Shown here in pieces: positions 27,062-35,800 of a DNA stretch of 64,000 bases. The first letter of the stretch is position 1. Each line of letters opens with the position of its first letter. Below the pieces are notes generated by a model. It was not told the origin of the DNA. It saw only the letters and a list, made by a program, of their open reading frames with translations, and did not search any database. The translations under genes and the position numbers were made by a program. The DNA comes from Thermodesulfobacteriota bacterium (GTDB taxonomy: Bacteria; Desulfobacterota_D; UBA1144; Nemesobacterales; UBA2774): assembly GCA_021604765.1 (NCBI GenBank), contig BQJP01000002.1, forward strand, positions 1-64,000. The letters are read 5' to 3'.

Positions 27062-27373
27062 ATGTCAGATGTAACTGAAAAAATCGAAAGCCAGATAAAA
27101 GGCAATAAAGTTATTTTATATATGAAAGGCAATAGAGAAATGCCGCAATGCGGATTTTCAGCCAGAGTTGTTCAAATTCTTGACTCCTATGATGTCATGT
27201 ATGAAACAGTAGATGTTTTATCAGACCCTGACATCAGGCAGGGAATTAAGGATTATTCAAACTGGCCCACCATCCCTCAACTCTATGTTAACGGTGAGTT
27301 TATAGGGGGATGTGATATTTGTATCGAGCTATTCCAAAGTGGAGAGCTTGAAACAATCCTTAATCCAGCCTAA
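27062..27373 (+). CDS. grxD: Monothiol glutaredoxin, Grx4 type
   Basis: A 103-residue monothiol glutaredoxin. The active site is CGFS within [17 protein letters not shown] (residues about 21-37), followed by [19 protein letters not shown], the glutathione- and cluster-binding segment. Grx4 holds a [2Fe-2S] cluster with glutathione and passes it to apo-proteins, often with BolA. The length is usual. An AGGAGA site lies before the ATG, and BolA is just upstream. It converges with the ECF sigma gene. Confidence 0.93.
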   Translation: MSDVTEKIESQIKGNKVILYMKGNREMPQCGFSARVVQILDSYDVMYETVDVLSDPDIRQGIKDYSNWPTIPQLYVNGEFIGGCDICIELFQSGELETILNPA

Positions 27374-27388
27374 GTTTTAATATTCGTT

Positions 27389-28075
27389 CTAATTTTTATC
27401 CCACTCAGTGTAATAATTTGAGAGCTTGTCTCTTAAGAAGAGCCTTGCTCTAAGTACTCTAGATTTTACAGCCGGCAGAGATAGATTAAGAACCTTCGCA
27501 ATTTCTTTGCTCGTCATTCCTTCAATATCTTTCATATGGAATACTATCTTGTATTCTTCGGGCAGCTCAGAAATGGCCTTCTCTATGAGCTGAGTTCCCT
27601 CTAAACTAAGAAGCTTGTAGTCAGGAATATCGCTCCAGTCTTTATCTTGAACCCCTTCGAGTACTCCATGATCATTATAAGGTTTATAATCATCGAAACT
27701 GACCTGGCTTTCTTTATTCTTCTTTCCTCCGCGGAGAAACATGTAACTAGCATTAGCAGCTACTCTGTAGAGCCAGGTAGAGAATCTAGACTCTTGCCTA
27801 AAAGTATTTAGCTTCTCAACTAAAATTATGAAGACTTCCTGTAACACTTCCTCAGCATCATCCGGATTACCAGTGATTCTGTATGCCAGCCTGTAGACTT
27901 TGTCAGAGTATCTATTTACAAGCTCGGTAAAAGCCTCTTCATTCTGTGAATCTACAAAAAACTTAACTAGTAATTCATCTTTAGAATTTTCAACATCAAG
28001 GTAGCCCGGATAACTGGCATTTTGAACGTTGATCGCTGAAATATTCTTAACATCATTTAATCTTGAATTCTGCAT
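27389..28075 (-). CDS. ECF sigma factor, RpoE-like
   Basis: A 228-residue extracytoplasmic-function sigma factor. Region 2 carries DDAEEVLQEVFI and RFSTWLYRVAANAS; region 4 carries LPEEYKIVFHMKDIEGMTSKEIA and LPAVKSRVLRAR. An extra 30-residue N-terminal tail is present. There is no anti-sigma gene next to it. A TetR-type gene sits upstream, and a near-palindrome in this promoter matches the one in the TetR promoter, so the TetR protein probably represses it. Confidence 0.9.
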   Translation of the reverse strand: MQNSRLNDVKNISAINVQNASYPGYLDVENSKDELLVKFFVDSQNEEAFTELVNRYSDKVYRLAYRITGNPDDAEEVLQEVFIILVEKLNTFRQESRFSTWLYRVAANASYMFLRGGKKNKESQVSFDDYKPYNDHGVLEGVQDKDWSDIPDYKLLSLEGTQLIEKAISELPEEYKIVFHMKDIEGMTSKEIAKVLNLSLPAVKSRVLRARLFLRDKLSNYYTEWDKN

Positions 28076-28097
28076 CTTGTTTGCCTCCTGCTATTAT

Positions 28098-28126
28098 ATT
28101 TTATAGTTGACCGGTTGGTTTGTCAA
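28098..28126 (-). promoter_or_regulatory. ECF sigma promoter with TetR operator in the spacer
   Basis: On the minus strand TTGACA (28121-28126), 17 bases, TAAAAT (28098-28103). The spacer is filled by ATAGTTGACCGGTTGGT (28103-28119, read on the plus strand), which matches 15 of 17 bases with the site in front of the TetR gene; the changed central bases keep the palindrome core (CCGG versus CTAG). Confidence 0.75.
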
Positions 28127-28154
28127 GTTATAAAAAAATATATAAAACCAACCC

Positions 28155-28781
28155 CTACATATTATCTCCTAAAGCAACTTTCTTTTTAGAAATACATAAT
28201 TGCGTCATTCCTTCGCCTAATCTACTCAACATCGTTGGGTCATTAAAGGTTTTCCCCATTAAGGAAACGCCTTCCATGTAAGCCAATATTGCTTGAGATG
28301 TTGATCTGGGGTCTGTATCCACCGAGAGTGTGCCCTCATTAATTGCGTCAACAATCATATCCTCAAAATACTGTGCCCATTCTTCAAATATCTGCTCTAT
28401 TTTCTGGCGAATAATTTCATCCTGAGTACTTAGCTCTAAAGCAAGGTTGCCTATACCACAGCCTGTAACACAGCCAGTACACTCTTTTGCCGAAGTTTGA
28501 TACTCGTAAGATTTATTGATTAAAACATTTAACTTTTCAAATGCTGGTATATCTGAATTGAAGATCGGATCCAGCATTTGTTCCTTGAATTTAGTCCACA
28601 TGGCATCTATAGCTTCTAAAGTCAGATCTCTTTTTGAAGGGAAGAAATGATAGAAGCTACCCTTTTTAACCCCCGAGTGGTCGCAAAGCTCCTGAACCCC
28701 AACAGCGTTATAGCTGCGGTTGCCTATAAGCTCAATTGCGCTTGTTATCAATTTTTCTTTTGCTGTGCTTGTTCTTCCCAT
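28155..28781 (-). CDS. TetR-family regulator
   Basis: A 208-residue repressor. The N-terminal helix-turn-helix is AVGVQELCDHSGVKKGSFYHFFPSKRDL in outline (residues about 22-50); the C-terminal ligand-binding part holds a CTGCVTGCGIG cluster with three Cys, which could sense a thiol-reactive compound. I start at 28781 because the TetR fold begins there; a start 14 codons upstream would lie over the operator. It probably represses itself and the ECF sigma gene through the two matching operators. Confidence 0.85.
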   Translation of the reverse strand: MGRTSTAKEKLITSAIELIGNRSYNAVGVQELCDHSGVKKGSFYHFFPSKRDLTLEAIDAMWTKFKEQMLDPIFNSDIPAFEKLNVLINKSYEYQTSAKECTGCVTGCGIGNLALELSTQDEIIRQKIEQIFEEWAQYFEDMIVDAINEGTLSVDTDPRSTSQAILAYMEGVSLMGKTFNDPTMLSRLGEGMTQLCISKKKVALGDNM

Positions 28782-28793
28782 TTTTCTAACCTT

Positions 28794-28810
28794 ATAGTTG
28801 ACTAGTTGGT
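28794..28810. promoter_or_regulatory. TetR autoregulatory operator
   Basis: ATAGTTGACTAGTTGGT on the plus strand lies directly upstream of the TetR start codon. It differs from the ECF promoter site only in the two central bases. Its position fits self-repression. Confidence 0.7.
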
Positions 28811-28953
28811 AAAATAATATCACTTAAAAAATATTTGTCAAGACTTTTTTTTGCAAAAAAATATATATTATTAAATTTTTATCCTGAATCCTATTCCCAG
28901 CGTATTAAAAGTTAAAGCTAATATGCCGTTAGATGTAAGTTTAAGAAGAATTT

Positions 28954-28988
28954 CCGCTTGAGGTGTCCCCTTCACAGTCCTCAAGCGG
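28954..28988 (-). terminator. Hairpin downstream of the sigma-70 gene
   Basis: CCGCTTGAGG and CCTCAAGCGG form a perfect 10-bp stem with a 15-base loop. On the minus strand it is followed by AAATTCTTCTT, so the T run is poor but the stem is strong. It probably ends the TetR/sigma transcript. Confidence 0.65.
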
Positions 28989-29009
28989 TAAGCATTATTA
29001 GTTTTCTTA

Positions 29010-30218
29010 TCAGTTTTTTTCTATCAAGCTCTTTAGCGCGGGTGCGGATGCGGAGTCTCTTATCTTTTGGAGCGCCTTTTTCTCAATCTGTCTTATCCTC
29101 TCTCTTGTAAGATCAAAATTCTTTCCAATCTCATCTAAAGTGAAGGATTGATTATATCCAATTCCAAAGCGCATCTTTACGACATCTCTTTCTCTTTCTT
29201 CTAAAATTTCAAGGGCATGCTCAATACTGGAAGGTATAGAGACCTCAGCAATTAGACTATCAACTGGCAGGCTTTCAGAATCCTCCATATAGTCCATATA
29301 AGTTGCTCTTTCACCATTCCAAATAGGGGAATCAAGCCGAACCATATTATTGCCATTGTTAGATTCAAGCACCTGCCTTACATTCTCAACACTCATATCA
29401 ACCTTGGAAGCTATCTCAATTGGGTGAGGCTCTATTCCAGTTTCTTCAACAAATTTAGCACGCTCACTCCAAACCTTTCCAGCTTTCTCCAATACATATG
29501 CCGGGATTTTTACCGTTCTTGTCTGGTTGAACACACCTCTGTTCATAGCTTGGTTTATCCACCAGCATGCGTAAGTTGAAAACCTGTAGCCTCTGGTATG
29601 ATCAAACCTCTCGACTGCTTTAATAAGACCTAGGTTCCCTTCCTGGATCAAATCAAGAAACGGAATACCACGCCCAACATATTTTTTAGCCATACTCGCA
29701 ACCAGTCTCAAATTTGCCCTAACAAAGAAATTTCGTAATTGATTGGCTTTTTTCACATATACTTCGAGAACTGCTACATGCTTCTGAAAACTTTCATATT
29801 GTTCATTACCAACTTGCATTTTGAAAGAAGAATTGCCTAAAAAATTCTTGTAATATGCAGCAATTTCTTCTATGGAGCCTTTAAATTTCCTGCTTGAGAT
29901 TTCCTGAATTACTTTTATAACTATTTTTGCCTGTAATTCACACTCTTTAATTTTTGCGGCAATATGAATCTCATCTTCTGCTTTTAAAAGAGTCTCGGAC
30001 CCTACTTCCTTAAAATAAGCATTCACAAGTCTAAGTTCCTGATTGAATTTGTAGTTATCTTTTTTTGCTTTGCTTTTTACTGGCTTATTATCATAATCAG
30101 ATTCGCTTTCGGTAAAATCTTCCTTTACTGACACGGTGTCCAGCATATCCCCATCCATAAAACCAATATTATCGGCATTATAATCATCTACAGCGGTCTC
30201 AAATGATGTAGCTTTCAT
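29010..30218 (-). CDS. Primary-like sigma-70 factor lacking region 1.1
   Basis: A 402-residue sigma factor. Region 1.2 starts near residue 60 (LVNAYFKEVGSETLL). Region 2 holds NLRLVASMAKKYVGRGI, DLIQEGNLGLIKAVERFD and YRFSTYACWWINQAMNR. Region 4.2 holds LDEIGKNFDLTRERIRQIE. There is no acidic region 1.1 nor the large insert of RpoD, so it looks like a group 2 (RpoS-like) or small RpoD-like factor. I start at 30218, after AAGGAGGAAGG, rather than 21 codons upstream. It follows a TetR gene by 46 bp, suggesting that the repressor controls an alternative sigma. Confidence 0.88.
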   Translation of the reverse strand: MKATSFETAVDDYNADNIGFMDGDMLDTVSVKEDFTESESDYDNKPVKSKAKKDNYKFNQELRLVNAYFKEVGSETLLKAEDEIHIAAKIKECELQAKIVIKVIQEISSRKFKGSIEEIAAYYKNFLGNSSFKMQVGNEQYESFQKHVAVLEVYVKKANQLRNFFVRANLRLVASMAKKYVGRGIPFLDLIQEGNLGLIKAVERFDHTRGYRFSTYACWWINQAMNRGVFNQTRTVKIPAYVLEKAGKVWSERAKFVEETGIEPHPIEIASKVDMSVENVRQVLESNNGNNMVRLDSPIWNGERATYMDYMEDSESLPVDSLIAEVSIPSSIEHALEILEERERDVVKMRFGIGYNQSFTLDEIGKNFDLTRERIRQIEKKALQKIRDSASAPALKSLIEKN

Positions 30219-30264
30219 GATTTTCCTTCCTCCTTCGATTATGATTTTTTTTAGTTTGCTAAAC

Positions 30265-30912
30265 TTATTCATCTTGTTCAATTGGGTGACTATAAACCTC
30301 TGATCTTAAACCTGCTGCACAAAAAGAAATGAGTCTATTGACGATTTCTTCCTGGTCTTTAAGCTTGCAAATACCTCCAGAGAGCAAAGTAAGCCCTCTG
30401 TAATTGGTGCAGGTGTGAATTATCGATCCTATTAAAAAATGCATTTTCCACATTAGATCTTCATCCGACATATGTGGTAAAGAGACAATGAAAGCTTCTT
30501 TGAATCTTGTGAAAACATCTTGAAAATTAGAGATGTAGATCTTGTATGTTTCCTCATCTGGATGAGAAACTATTTGACCTGCGATTTTAAGGAAATGGGG
30601 TGCTTCAAAACTCATTCTAATCTCTGGATAAATAAGAGAATACAAAGCATATTCGAGGGGAACAGATCCTATCCCAAAACTTTTCTCATATTTATCAAGA
30701 AGCTTCAATCTCTTTCGATTAAGTGGTTTTAACCTTTGCTCCATTATTGCCTCTAACAAGCCGTCCTTAGTTTTAAAATGGTAATTCACAGCTGCTAGGT
30801 GCACATTTGCGTGAGAGGTAATATCTCTTACCGAGGTTTCTTTCAGACCTTTATTTGCAAATAGGTACTCGGCTGAGTCTAAAATTTTCTCTTTTGTGTT
30901 AGGTTCCGTCAT
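30265..30912 (-). CDS. TetR-family regulator upstream of the sigma gene
   Basis: A 215-residue repressor. The helix-turn-helix region (residues about 8-50) reads KEKILDSAEYLFANKG, TSVRDITSHANVHLAAVNY and HFKTKDGLL. The C-terminal domain is of the CecR/AcrR type with about 150 residues. I start at 30912, behind TAGGAGG; an ATG 24 codons upstream with AAGGAG is possible. A 14-bp perfect palindrome lies 33 bp before the start and is a likely operator. It shares a transcript with the sigma factor. Confidence 0.85.
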   Translation of the reverse strand: MTEPNTKEKILDSAEYLFANKGLKETSVRDITSHANVHLAAVNYHFKTKDGLLEAIMEQRLKPLNRKRLKLLDKYEKSFGIGSVPLEYALYSLIYPEIRMSFEAPHFLKIAGQIVSHPDEETYKIYISNFQDVFTRFKEAFIVSLPHMSDEDLMWKMHFLIGSIIHTCTNYRGLTLLSGGICKLKDQEEIVNRLISFCAAGLRSEVYSHPIEQDE

Positions 30913-30944
30913 ATCGAACCTCCTATCCGAACGTAAATTCATAG

Positions 30945-30958
30945 TGTCTATATAGACA
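30945..30958. promoter_or_regulatory. 14-bp perfect palindrome, likely TetR operator
   Basis: TGTCTATATAGACA is a perfect 14-bp palindrome upstream of the second TetR start. A CGAACGTA (30928-30935) and its inverse TACGTTCG (31053-31060) flank the promoter region as a second pair of possible half-sites. Confidence 0.55.
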
Positions 30959-31076
30959 TCTACTTTTATTGCCTGCCTGCTCATAGTTTTGTTACCGCTC
31001 CTTAAGTAATGAGACAGAAATATTTTGTATAATTTGTCTTCTTAAAAAGTAGTACGTTCGTTTGAAGCTAGATGGA

Positions 31077-32381
31077 TTAAATCAGGATGGAATTAGCGGA
31101 AAAAAATACTCCGGCAATACATGCGGTCATCAGACACGCTAGGGTGGCTGCGATTAAAGCTCTGAAACCCATAGCCGCTATATCTTTCTTTCGTGATGGT
31201 GCAAGCGCAGCTACTCCGCCAACAAAAATGGCCATTGAAGCTATGTGCGCAAAACCACAAAGAGCGTATGCTGTGATTATTGAGGACCTGGGATGTTTAA
31301 GCAAACCATTCTCAATAGCATATGCTAGGTCATTATATGAAACCACTTCTGTAACTATAGTCCTCTCGCCAATAATTTTTGAAATCGTATATGCATCCGT
31401 GTAAGGAACGCCAATTATTAGGGTTAGAGGATAAAACAAATAGCCCATAAAACCTTTAAGAGACCAGTCTATATTGATTCCAATGAAGCTATTAATATGA
31501 ACCCCGACTCCTCCGACAATTAAATCGAGTAGTGCTACTAACCCGAGAATAGCTATCAGAAGAGCGACAATGCCAATAATCAGCTTCACTCCGTTTTCAG
31601 CTCCGTTTATTATGGACTCAAAAAGACTCCCGTCTTTGTCATAATAAGGATCTACATTGGTTCCAAGAGTTTCAGGTGTCCCGTCTTCAGGAACGAGTAG
31701 TTTTGACATCACAACAGCCGCCGGGGCTGACAGTATAGAAGCTGATATGAGATGACCGGCAATTGTAGGAAACTGATTCTGGAGGCTAAATACATATAGG
31801 GCAAGGATATTGGATGATACTGTAGCCATCCCTGCTGTGAGAACAGTGCAAATCTCAGACCGGGTCATATTATCCAAATAGGGTTTAATGGTAAGAGAAG
31901 ATTCGACACCTACAAAGATATTACTTGCAGCGCTAAGAGATTCTGCGCCGGATATTCTCATCAGCTTGGTAAAAGCATAGGAAAAAACTTTAATAACCCT
32001 CTGCATAATATTGTAATAGTAGAGAATCGACACCAACGCCGAGAAAAAGATAATTGTGGGCAGTGCCTGGAAAGCTAGGAAGAATCCGAGTGACTCTTGT
32101 CCGTATTGATCTGTTGTTCCAGGGGGAAGAGCAAGTCTTCCAAAAAGAAACTCAGAGCCTGCCGAGGCAGAATTAAGAACTTTAACCACTACATCATTTA
32201 AATATAGGAAAACTTTGGAACCTGAGGGAACTAAGAAAATAAAACCCGCAAATATGAACTGAATAACTAACGCCCAAATAATTACTCTGTAATTAACGTT
32301 TCTTCTATTTGAGGAGAACAGCCAAGCGAGAACAAGCAATATAAAAATCCCGACAAAGCTTACGAGGTTATAAATACTCAT
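31077..32381 (-). CDS. Concentrative nucleoside transporter (NupC/CNT family)
   Basis: A 434-residue inner-membrane transporter with about ten hydrophobic segments. Typical CNT stretches are seen: AASNIFVGVESSLTIKPYL near residue 155, MATVSSNILALYVF, SILSAPAAVVMSKLL, and YALCGFAHIASMAIFVGG near the C-terminus. These line the nucleoside and Na+/H+ site. It imports nucleosides with a cation gradient. An AAGGAGA site precedes the ATG. Length is normal. Confidence 0.92.
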   Translation of the reverse strand: MSIYNLVSFVGIFILLVLAWLFSSNRRNVNYRVIIWALVIQFIFAGFIFLVPSGSKVFLYLNDVVVKVLNSASAGSEFLFGRLALPPGTTDQYGQESLGFFLAFQALPTIIFFSALVSILYYYNIMQRVIKVFSYAFTKLMRISGAESLSAASNIFVGVESSLTIKPYLDNMTRSEICTVLTAGMATVSSNILALYVFSLQNQFPTIAGHLISASILSAPAAVVMSKLLVPEDGTPETLGTNVDPYYDKDGSLFESIINGAENGVKLIIGIVALLIAILGLVALLDLIVGGVGVHINSFIGINIDWSLKGFMGYLFYPLTLIIGVPYTDAYTISKIIGERTIVTEVVSYNDLAYAIENGLLKHPRSSIITAYALCGFAHIASMAIFVGGVAALAPSRKKDIAAMGFRALIAATLACLMTACIAGVFFSANSILI

Positions 32382-32571
32382 AGAATCTCCTTATTTGAAT
32401 ACGGATGAGATGAAATTATACGACATTTTTTCTTATTATTAAAAATGAGATCAAAACACAGAAGATATCCTGAATTAATAAATGCGATAAATATTGTAGT
32501 TATAGATCATACTATATATACTTTCTTATGTTTGATAAAACTATTTAGACAAATGGGGAGGTATCAATAAT

Positions 32572-32997
32572 ATGGCAACAAGCAAAACTCCGGCTCGCAA
32601 GCCAAGAAAGACTACAACAAAACGAGCAAGCAAACCTATAGTGGAAACTAAGCACAAGGTTGAGAAACATCTAGACGAGATCAAAAAAGATATCATGGCG
32701 TTAAAAACAAAAATAGGAAAAACCAAACAAAGTGATCTTACAAAGTTATCCGAAGATGTTGCTCAAAAAGTAAGTGATTCGGCATCTGAGATTATGAAGA
32801 ACTCTACGGATGTTTTACATAAAGCTACGAAAGTGCTTCAGTTTGCGGCGCTAGGGGCTCTTGAGGGTGGAAAGAAAGCTCTAAAACAAGATAAAAAACC
32901 CAGACGCAAAGCAACAACAAAGTCAACAGCAAAGAGAACAACAACCAGAGCAAAAACCGCAACAAGCAGAAAAACGACTAAAAGTAAAAAGAGTTAA
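32572..32997 (+). CDS. Histone H1-like Lys-rich protein
   Basis: A 141-residue protein in three parts: a basic start (PARKPRKTTTKRASK), a middle helix of about 70 residues with heptad-like spacing (HLDEIKKDIMALKTKIG ... ATKVLQFAALGAL), and a basic tail of Lys/Arg/Thr/Ala repeats (KSTAKRTTTRAKTATSRK). The tails should bind DNA, as in bacterial H1-like and AlgP-like proteins; the middle may make a coiled coil or a phasin-like bundle. A GGGGAGG site lies before the ATG. Confidence 0.78.
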   Translation: MATSKTPARKPRKTTTKRASKPIVETKHKVEKHLDEIKKDIMALKTKIGKTKQSDLTKLSEDVAQKVSDSASEIMKNSTDVLHKATKVLQFAALGALEGGKKALKQDKKPRRKATTKSTAKRTTTRAKTATSRKTTKSKKS

Positions 32998-33316
32998 GTC
33001 ACTTTTTTAATTTTTATTATTTATTAACTGGATCGCATATCAAAGCTTAATGTAACGATAGTTTTGTAAGCATCTGTAGGAAATCGGATAATTAACAGTA
33101 TTAGCAACTAAATAAATAAAGTGGGTGAGGTGTATTAACTCAATTGTACTTCTACCCAGATTATGTAGCTTCTCCCTTTAACCCTCTAATATTTTTCACA
33201 AATACTTTGAAGAATAACAATAGACATCGATGTATAACTAGCTATTATTCATGTCTGCCCTTTCACAAATCTTAAACTTGGATACAATATAGTAATTAAA
33301 TAATCGGAGGACCGGA
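32998..33316. other. Intergenic stretch, no gene seen
   Basis: I find no convincing gene or known RNA here. A ten-base palindrome ACATCGATGT lies near 33223, between weakly pairing arms. The last 20 bases hold the ribosome-binding site of the next gene. Confidence 0.4.
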
Positions 33317-33853
33317 GTGATAAATAAATTTATTTTTAGTTGCGTAATCCTATCATTCCTCATATTAATTGGTTGTACCCCAACCAATGTGAACGTTTAT
33401 CAAGCTCCTAAGAGCACATATGAGAGTTACGAAGTTATTCTAATACCAGATTTTAGGAAAACGGATTTAGAATGGGTCCCATATGATTCGGGCGTTGAAA
33501 TCGCGGATATGGTAGCCGAAGAATTAAGAACGCAAAACAATGTAGAAGTTGTTAGCCGTTCTTCAACCTATGACAGCAACGGACAGCAAAAAGTGTTGTT
33601 AGTTAGAGGAACTGTCAGCGGTTATGTCAGAGGCTGCAAGTACTGCGAGTACGTTTTTAGAGGAATCAAGGACAAGGGTAAAATGTCTGTCCAGGTTTGG
33701 GTTACGCTGATTGATGCTACCACAGGAGAAGTTCTTGCCGATGTAGGTATTGACGGCAGGGCAACTGATACTGGTACTGGTAGAAGTAAGTACACGAGAG
33801 TAGTTGATGAAATAGTCAACGTTGTTGAAGTAGTAAATAGTGGGCAATCATAG
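33317..33853 (+). CDS. DUF4410-like lipoprotein
   Basis: A 178-residue lipoprotein starting at a GTG behind CGGAGGACCGGAG. The lipobox is LIGC (Cys about residue 20). The mature domain has the DUF4410 pattern: an early VILIPDFRKTD strand, a helix with ADMVAEELRTQNNVEVV, then VLLVRGTVSGYVRGC and VWVTLIDATTGEVLADVGIDG. Such proteins are periplasmic, with unknown role. Three extra Cys (GCKYCEY) may form a disulfide. Confidence 0.75.
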   Translation: MINKFIFSCVILSFLILIGCTPTNVNVYQAPKSTYESYEVILIPDFRKTDLEWVPYDSGVEIADMVAEELRTQNNVEVVSRSSTYDSNGQQKVLLVRGTVSGYVRGCKYCEYVFRGIKDKGKMSVQVWVTLIDATTGEVLADVGIDGRATDTGTGRSKYTRVVDEIVNVVEVVNSGQS

Positions 33854-34069
33854 TCTTAACTATTTATATTAAAATACTCTCTGCCGCACTTGCTGATTCG
33901 ATTTAGAGTAGGCTAAGTTAACCCGGATAATAGGTTATGGCGCAGATATTAAATACATAATATTATAAGCCTTAGAGCACTTTCACTTAATTGTTCGATA
34001 TCCTTTTTAGTTATACTTAGTTCTATCTTAATCCAAGCAAGCTGGGGTAGGGATCGAGGTGAGGAAGAT

Positions 34070-35080
34070 ATGAAACTTAAGATACTATTTTTTATTTTAG
34101 GTGTATTAGCCGGTTTTGGAATTTCATATCCAAATTATGAATTTCCTTTACCTGTTGTAATTGGAGTTTTATTTGGAATTGTTACTGTAGGGATTGTCTG
34201 GGGATCAGAATTTATTATAAAGTCCTATAACTCGAGAGCTATTTTAGGTGGGGCACTGGGTATGGGAGCTGCGGCTCTATCGTTCTTTGCTCTAACTGAG
34301 GTATTAGGAACCTTATCTATTCCAGCTAATATATTCCCTTATATTTCTGCTGCTTTTTTTCTCTTACTATTTCACATTGGAATAACAATTGGAGTAAACA
34401 AAGGCAAAGATGCTGAAGAATCGGGCCGCAGATATTCATCAAGAGCTGGTGGGGAAGCCAAAATTCTAGATACAAGCGTTATTATTGACGGCAGAATTGC
34501 TGATGTAGCTGAAGTAGGCTTTATTACCGGACCTTTAATAGTACCTAAATTTATTATTAAGGAGCTTCAGCATATTGCAGACTCTTCTGAGCCCATAAAA
34601 AGGGTAAGAGGTAGAAGGGGGCTTGATGTATTAAAGAGAATGCAGAAAGATATTCCAAATGTGTCGATTAAGATTACCAGTCAAGATTTCCCTGAAGTTA
34701 GAGAGGCTGATTTAAAGTTAGTAGAGCTTGCAGCTAAGATTCATGGGCTAATTATTACTAACGACCATAACTTAAATAAGGTCGCAAGCCTTCAAAATGT
34801 TAAGGTTTTAAACTTAAATCAACTTTCAAATGCGCTTAAACCTGTAGTGCTTCCTGGTGAAACAATGAATATTCATGTTGTAAAAGAAGGTAAAGAGGAT
34901 AATCAGGGCATTGGATACCTAGAAGACGGCACTATGGTTGTGGTTGACGATGCCAAAAGACATCTAGGGAATAAGATAGACGTCTCAGTTACTAGTGTTC
35001 TTCAAACACCTACAGGAAGAATGATATTTTCTAAAGTAAAAGACGATAACAGACGCATGGCTTCTAATTATAATGGCTAA
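34070..35080 (+). CDS. Membrane-anchored PIN-TRAM protein (YacL-like)
   Basis: A 336-residue protein with four N-terminal membrane helices (residues 1-110), a PIN nuclease domain (about 130-255: LDTSVIIDGRIADV, KRVRGRRGLDVLKRM, IITNDHNLNKVA, holding the acidic residues) and a C-terminal TRAM RNA-binding domain (about 268-325: GYLEDGTMVVVDDAKRHLG). This is the YacL architecture. It overlaps ispD by eight bases and leads the isoprenoid genes, an arrangement known from many bacteria. An RNase role is predicted. Confidence 0.9.
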   Translation: MKLKILFFILGVLAGFGISYPNYEFPLPVVIGVLFGIVTVGIVWGSEFIIKSYNSRAILGGALGMGAAALSFFALTEVLGTLSIPANIFPYISAAFFLLLFHIGITIGVNKGKDAEESGRRYSSRAGGEAKILDTSVIIDGRIADVAEVGFITGPLIVPKFIIKELQHIADSSEPIKRVRGRRGLDVLKRMQKDIPNVSIKITSQDFPEVREADLKLVELAAKIHGLIITNDHNLNKVASLQNVKVLNLNQLSNALKPVVLPGETMNIHVVKEGKEDNQGIGYLEDGTMVVVDDAKRHLGNKIDVSVTSVLQTPTGRMIFSKVKDDNRRMASNYNG

Positions 35081-35798
35081 TATAAATACTGCCGCCATTA
35101 TTACAGCTGGCGGTTTAGGAAAAAGATTCGATGGAACGGGGGATACATTGCCAAAACAATTTATCCCTCTTTCCGGAAAACCTGTTATTGCCTACTCAAT
35201 CCTAAGTTTTGAAAGCTCCAAATTAATAAATGAGATAGCAATCGTTGTGCCTGAGAATTGGGTTGAATATACCAAAACTGAAATTGTTGATAAATTTGAT
35301 ATCAAAAAGGTTTCAAAAGTAATCTCTGGTGGAGACGAAAGACAAGACTCCGTGAAAATAGGGCTTCGTTCTCTTTCAAAAATACCTTCAATAGTAGTTG
35401 TTCATGATGGTGTGAGGCCTTTGGTTACAATTCAAACAATAGACGAGGTTATTACTCAAGCCGAAAAAACCGGCGGAGCAATTGCAGCTATCCCGGCAAC
35501 AGACACAATTAAAAAATCCGCTCCCGAACACACAATTAAAAACACACTGCGCAGAGAAAACATATGGTTTGCTCAAACCCCGCAGGCATTTAGATATGAG
35601 ATTCTAAAAGAAGCATTTGAAAAAGCCTCAGAAGATGGTTATTTAGGTACTGATGAGGCAGAGCTTGTAGAAAGGCTGGGAAAAGAGGTAAAACTTGTAA
35701 AAAGCTCTAAATATAATATCAAGATAACAACCCCAGAGGACTTAGAGTTAGGAGAAATATTCTTAGCATCAAGCTTGCACAGAAATAAAGGGAATTAA
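35073..35798 (+). CDS. ispD: 2-C-methyl-D-erythritol 4-phosphate cytidylyltransferase
   Basis: A 241-residue enzyme of the MEP isoprenoid pathway that joins MEP to CTP, giving CDP-ME. The N-terminal nucleotide site is AGGLGKRF with the following Lys in PKQF; later GGDERQDSV and VVHDGVRPL are family signatures, and ITTPEDLELGE closes the protein. Start and stop overlap or abut its neighbours (8-base overlap with the PIN-TRAM gene, 2-base gap to ispF), so it is in an operon. Confidence 0.95.
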   Translation: MANINTAAIITAGGLGKRFDGTGDTLPKQFIPLSGKPVIAYSILSFESSKLINEIAIVVPENWVEYTKTEIVDKFDIKKVSKVISGGDERQDSVKIGLRSLSKIPSIVVVHDGVRPLVTIQTIDEVITQAEKTGGAIAAIPATDTIKKSAPEHTIKNTLRRENIWFAQTPQAFRYEILKEAFEKASEDGYLGTDEAELVERLGKEVKLVKSSKYNIKITTPEDLELGEIFLASSLHRNKGN

Positions 35799-35800
35799 CC

